A DNA stretch of 64,000 nucleotides, from NCBI RefSeq assembly GCF_012985465.1, contig NZ_JAAQWN010000013.1, forward strand, positions 1 to 64,000, written 5' to 3'. The stretch is from Pseudomonas sp. WS 5079 (lineage in GTDB: Bacteria > Pseudomonadota > Gammaproteobacteria > Pseudomonadales > Pseudomonadaceae). Under the pieces are notes generated by a model that saw nothing but the letters and a program-made list of their open reading frames with translations, did not search any database and was not told the origin of the DNA. Of this stretch, positions 62,134 to 64,000 are shown one piece after another. Positions within the stretch are counted from its first letter, which is position 1. Every line of letters begins with the position of its first letter. The position numbers were made by a program, and so were the translations under genes.

Positions 62134-62930
62134 GCCGCAAACGTCCCTGAAAACACCCATTCAACCGGCCCGGTAAGCAGCACCGGGCCGGTGCCACGCC
62201 ATTGCACCGTGACGCTGCCCCCATCACATTCAACCTCAACGCAATCGTCCAGCAGCCCCCGACGTATCCCATTGATCGCCGCACCACACGAGCACGAGCC
62301 AGACCCCAACGGCACGCCACCACCGCGCTCCCAAATGCGCAGCCGGATATGCCGGCGGTTGATGACTTTGACGAAATGCACATTCGTGCGCGCGGGAAAC
62401 AGCGGGTTGGTTTCAATCAACGAGCCGACGGCCGCGATGTCAATGTTCGCCAGATCATCGACAAAATAGGTGCAGTGCGGATTACCAATGCTGCATGCGG
62501 TGGGCTCTCCGGCCAGTGGCAGCCGTAGGCTATCCATGGCCGTGGCCAAGGGGATCTGCGACCAGTCGAGCAGCGGTTCGCCCATGCTCACGGTAATCGC
62601 GCCGCTGCTGGTTTGTTCGCAGGTAAGCAGGCCACGGTTGGTTCGCAGTATCACCGAGGTGCTGTTGGATTCGCGCATCAAGCGCTCGGCAACCCCTCGC
62701 GTGGCGCTGCCACAGGTATCCAGCGCAGAACCATCGGCATTCCAGAACTCCACCCGCGCCTGTGCATCGTCGCAATCGAGCATCACCGCCAGTTGGTTGA
62801 AGCCAACCCCACGGTGGCGATCCCCCATGCGCTTGGCCAGGGCGCTGGTGATAGGGTTGGTGGCGTTGCGTGCGTCGACAACGACAAAATCATCGCCATT
62901 GGCGTGCATCTTGTGAAAGTTCAGCGGCAT
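62130..62930 (-). CDS. DapF-family epimerase/racemase with altered active site
   Basis: A 266-residue member of the diaminopimelate epimerase fold: NFHKMHANGDDFVVVDAR at the start, then the two half-domains. The first active-site Cys is kept in ADGSALDTCGSATRG (Cys near residue 73), but the usual CGNG reads CGSA. The second site, normally GETLACGTGACA, reads GVPLGSGSCSCGAA: the acidic residue is replaced and the position of the catalytic Cys is Ser, though Cys residues lie three and five positions later. The gene is not next to lysA or other lysine genes, so it is a paralogue, probably acting on another amino acid. It is on the same strand as, and 44 bases downstream of, a DsdC-like regulator. 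Confidence 0.8.
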   Translation of the reverse strand: MPLNFHKMHANGDDFVVVDARNATNPITSALAKRMGDRHRGVGFNQLAVMLDCDDAQARVEFWNADGSALDTCGSATRGVAERLMRESNSTSVILRTNRGLLTCEQTSSGAITVSMGEPLLDWSQIPLATAMDSLRLPLAGEPTACSIGNPHCTYFVDDLANIDIAAVGSLIETNPLFPARTNVHFVKVINRRHIRLRIWERGGGVPLGSGSCSCGAAINGIRRGLLDDCVEVECDGGSVTVQWRGTGPVLLTGPVEWVFSGTFAA

Positions 62931-62974
62931 GGCGAAGTCCTGAGGTCAGCGTGATTTGCGCGCGGGTAGAGGCG

Positions 62975-63910
62975 TCAATTGTCCGCTTGCTCGACCAGCC
63001 AGTCGATCAGCGCCTTGAGCCGTCTGGGCAGGGTTTCGTGGGCGGGGTGGACCAGGTAGTAACCGTAATTGACCGCCTCGCTGAACCCGCCGAACGGCAG
63101 TACCAACTCGCCATCCTGCACGCGCTTGCGCACCAGTTGCTCGCGGCCGATGGCGACGCCCGCGTGGTTGATTGCCGCGAGAGTGCTCAAGTCGGAGCGG
63201 TCAAAGGTCATGAAGCGGCTTGGCAATGGGCTGCTGTCGCCCACCGCATCCAGCCATAAACGCCATTCTGCATCGAATGAAATGTTGTCCCATGCCGCCA
63301 CATCGTGCAGCACCGTGCACTGTGCCAAGCGTTCCGGGTGCCCCATCAGGCCATGGGCCTGGGCATATTGCGGGCTGCACACCGGGGCAATCCGCTCGGG
63401 CATCAGGCGCAGGCTTGCCAGGCCCGGATGCTCGCCGTTGGAGTAGCACAGCACCAGGTCGATGCGCCGGGTGCGATAGTCGATCGGTTCGTTGCCGACC
63501 CGCACATCCAGTTGAATCCCGGGATAGCGGGCGGTGAAATCGGCCAGCCTTGGCACCAGCCAGCATTGCGCGACGGAAGGCCTGGCGTAGAAGCACAGCT
63601 GGCCTTCGATCTGCGTATCGGAACGCTCCTGCACAGCCTCGGACAGGGTGTCCATGGTGTGCTGCATGACCTTGAAAATGCGCTCGCCGTCATCGGTCAG
63701 GTCGACCTTGCGCGGCAAGCGATGGAACAGCTTGAGCGACAGTTCTTCTTCCAGGCGCGCTATGCGGTGACTGACCGCACTGGCGGTCAGGCACAGTTCG
63801 TCGGCGGCGCGGGCGAAGCTGAGGTGGCGGGCGGCGACCAGGAACGTATGCAGGTTGGACAGGTGGGCGCCGTTGAGCTTGGGCGCTTTGCTCAGGCCAA
63901 GTACTGCCAT
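62975..63910 (-). CDS. LysR-family regulator, DsdC-like
   Basis: A 311-residue LysR protein. Its N-terminal LSNLHTFLVAARHLSFARAA and LTASAVSHRIARLEEELSLK, and the later RPSVAQCWLVPRLADFTARY, resemble E. coli DsdC, the activator of D-serine deaminase genes, as I recall its sequence. It probably responds to an amino acid. It is on the same strand as the DapF-like gene, which may be its target. The region beyond it, to 64000, is the likely promoter, and any divergent gene would lie outside the window. No strong Shine-Dalgarno is seen before the ATG. Confidence 0.86.
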   Translation of the reverse strand: MAVLGLSKAPKLNGAHLSNLHTFLVAARHLSFARAADELCLTASAVSHRIARLEEELSLKLFHRLPRKVDLTDDGERIFKVMQHTMDTLSEAVQERSDTQIEGQLCFYARPSVAQCWLVPRLADFTARYPGIQLDVRVGNEPIDYRTRRIDLVLCYSNGEHPGLASLRLMPERIAPVCSPQYAQAHGLMGHPERLAQCTVLHDVAAWDNISFDAEWRLWLDAVGDSSPLPSRFMTFDRSDLSTLAAINHAGVAIGREQLVRKRVQDGELVLPFGGFSEAVNYGYYLVHPAHETLPRRLKALIDWLVEQADN

Positions 63911-64000
63911 GTGGGTATCCCTCTTCGCGTCAGCCGCCGGCGATCAGCGGTGGATTGTCGTTTGCAGAGCACGCCCCTTATCCAGATAAGTCGCGTACTC
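63911..64000. other. window-end intergenic sequence
   Basis: The last 90 bases contain the upstream flank of the DsdC-like gene. No coding region or repeat can be supported here. Confidence 0.5.

Noticed and set aside
62130..62930. DapF-like gene as histidine racemase of an opine metallophore system next to the TonB receptor
   Set aside because: No nicotianamine-synthase-like or opine dehydrogenase gene is in the window, and the receptor gene is convergent, not co-transcribed.

Overview
This is chromosomal DNA from a Pseudomonas, most likely of the P. fluorescens group. The evidence is the high GC content, the recC-recB-recD order, the yfiRNB operon, the kyn/ant/cat aromatic genes, an OprD porin, a FecI/FecR/TonB iron system and many REP/REPIN palindromes with the GTGGGAGCGGGCTTGC core typical of that group. 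The window opens inside the 3' end of a 5S rRNA gene, so an rRNA operon lies just upstream.

Layout. 1-9.4 kb: end of the rRNA operon, then recCBD (double-strand break repair). 9.5-11.9 kb: yfiRNB, a periplasmic switch for c-di-GMP synthesis. 11.9-12.7 kb: a tandem array of six REPIN-bearing units of about 132 bp plus a partial seventh. 12.7-16.6 kb: a LysR regulator divergent from mmsAB (valine catabolism) and a cupin gene. 17.0-31.7 kb: a tryptophan catabolic block. kynBA and kynRU flank aroP, antABC/antR and catR/catBCA, so L-tryptophan can be taken through kynurenine, anthranilate, catechol and muconate to beta-ketoadipate enol-lactone. Two amino-acid permeases sit in the same block. 31.6-37.1 kb: LysR/TSUP exporter, mdaB/LysR, a SulP transporter and an LprI-like secreted protein. 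37.3-41.1 kb: gntP-rpiR-D-aminoacylase, probably for N-acyl-D-amino acids.

41.2-44.7 kb is the most unusual part. It holds an 818-residue dermonecrotic-toxin-like (DUF6543-type) protein with a possible ADP-ribosyltransferase C-terminus, a glyoxalase-fold gene, and then about 400 bp with no conventional gene but many inverted repeats. These end in a hairpin over the ribosome-binding site of a 32-codon ORF that is followed by a strong terminator. I do not recognise this small-ORF unit.

44.7-64 kb: an HBM-type chemoreceptor; a CocE-like hydrolase, YfcC-like transporter, LysR regulator and OprD porin that look like one uptake-and-hydrolysis locus; an ArnT-like glycosyltransferase; a GNAT enzyme; a MocR regulator with benE; a small membrane protein; a Fur-boxed fecI-fecR-siderophore receptor set; and a DapF-family epimerase with an altered active site beside a DsdC-like regulator.

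Most genes are ordinary core or metabolic genes. REP/REPIN elements fill about ten intergenic spaces, one of them inside the antABC operon. No tRNA genes, insertion sequences, prophage or CRISPR array were seen.
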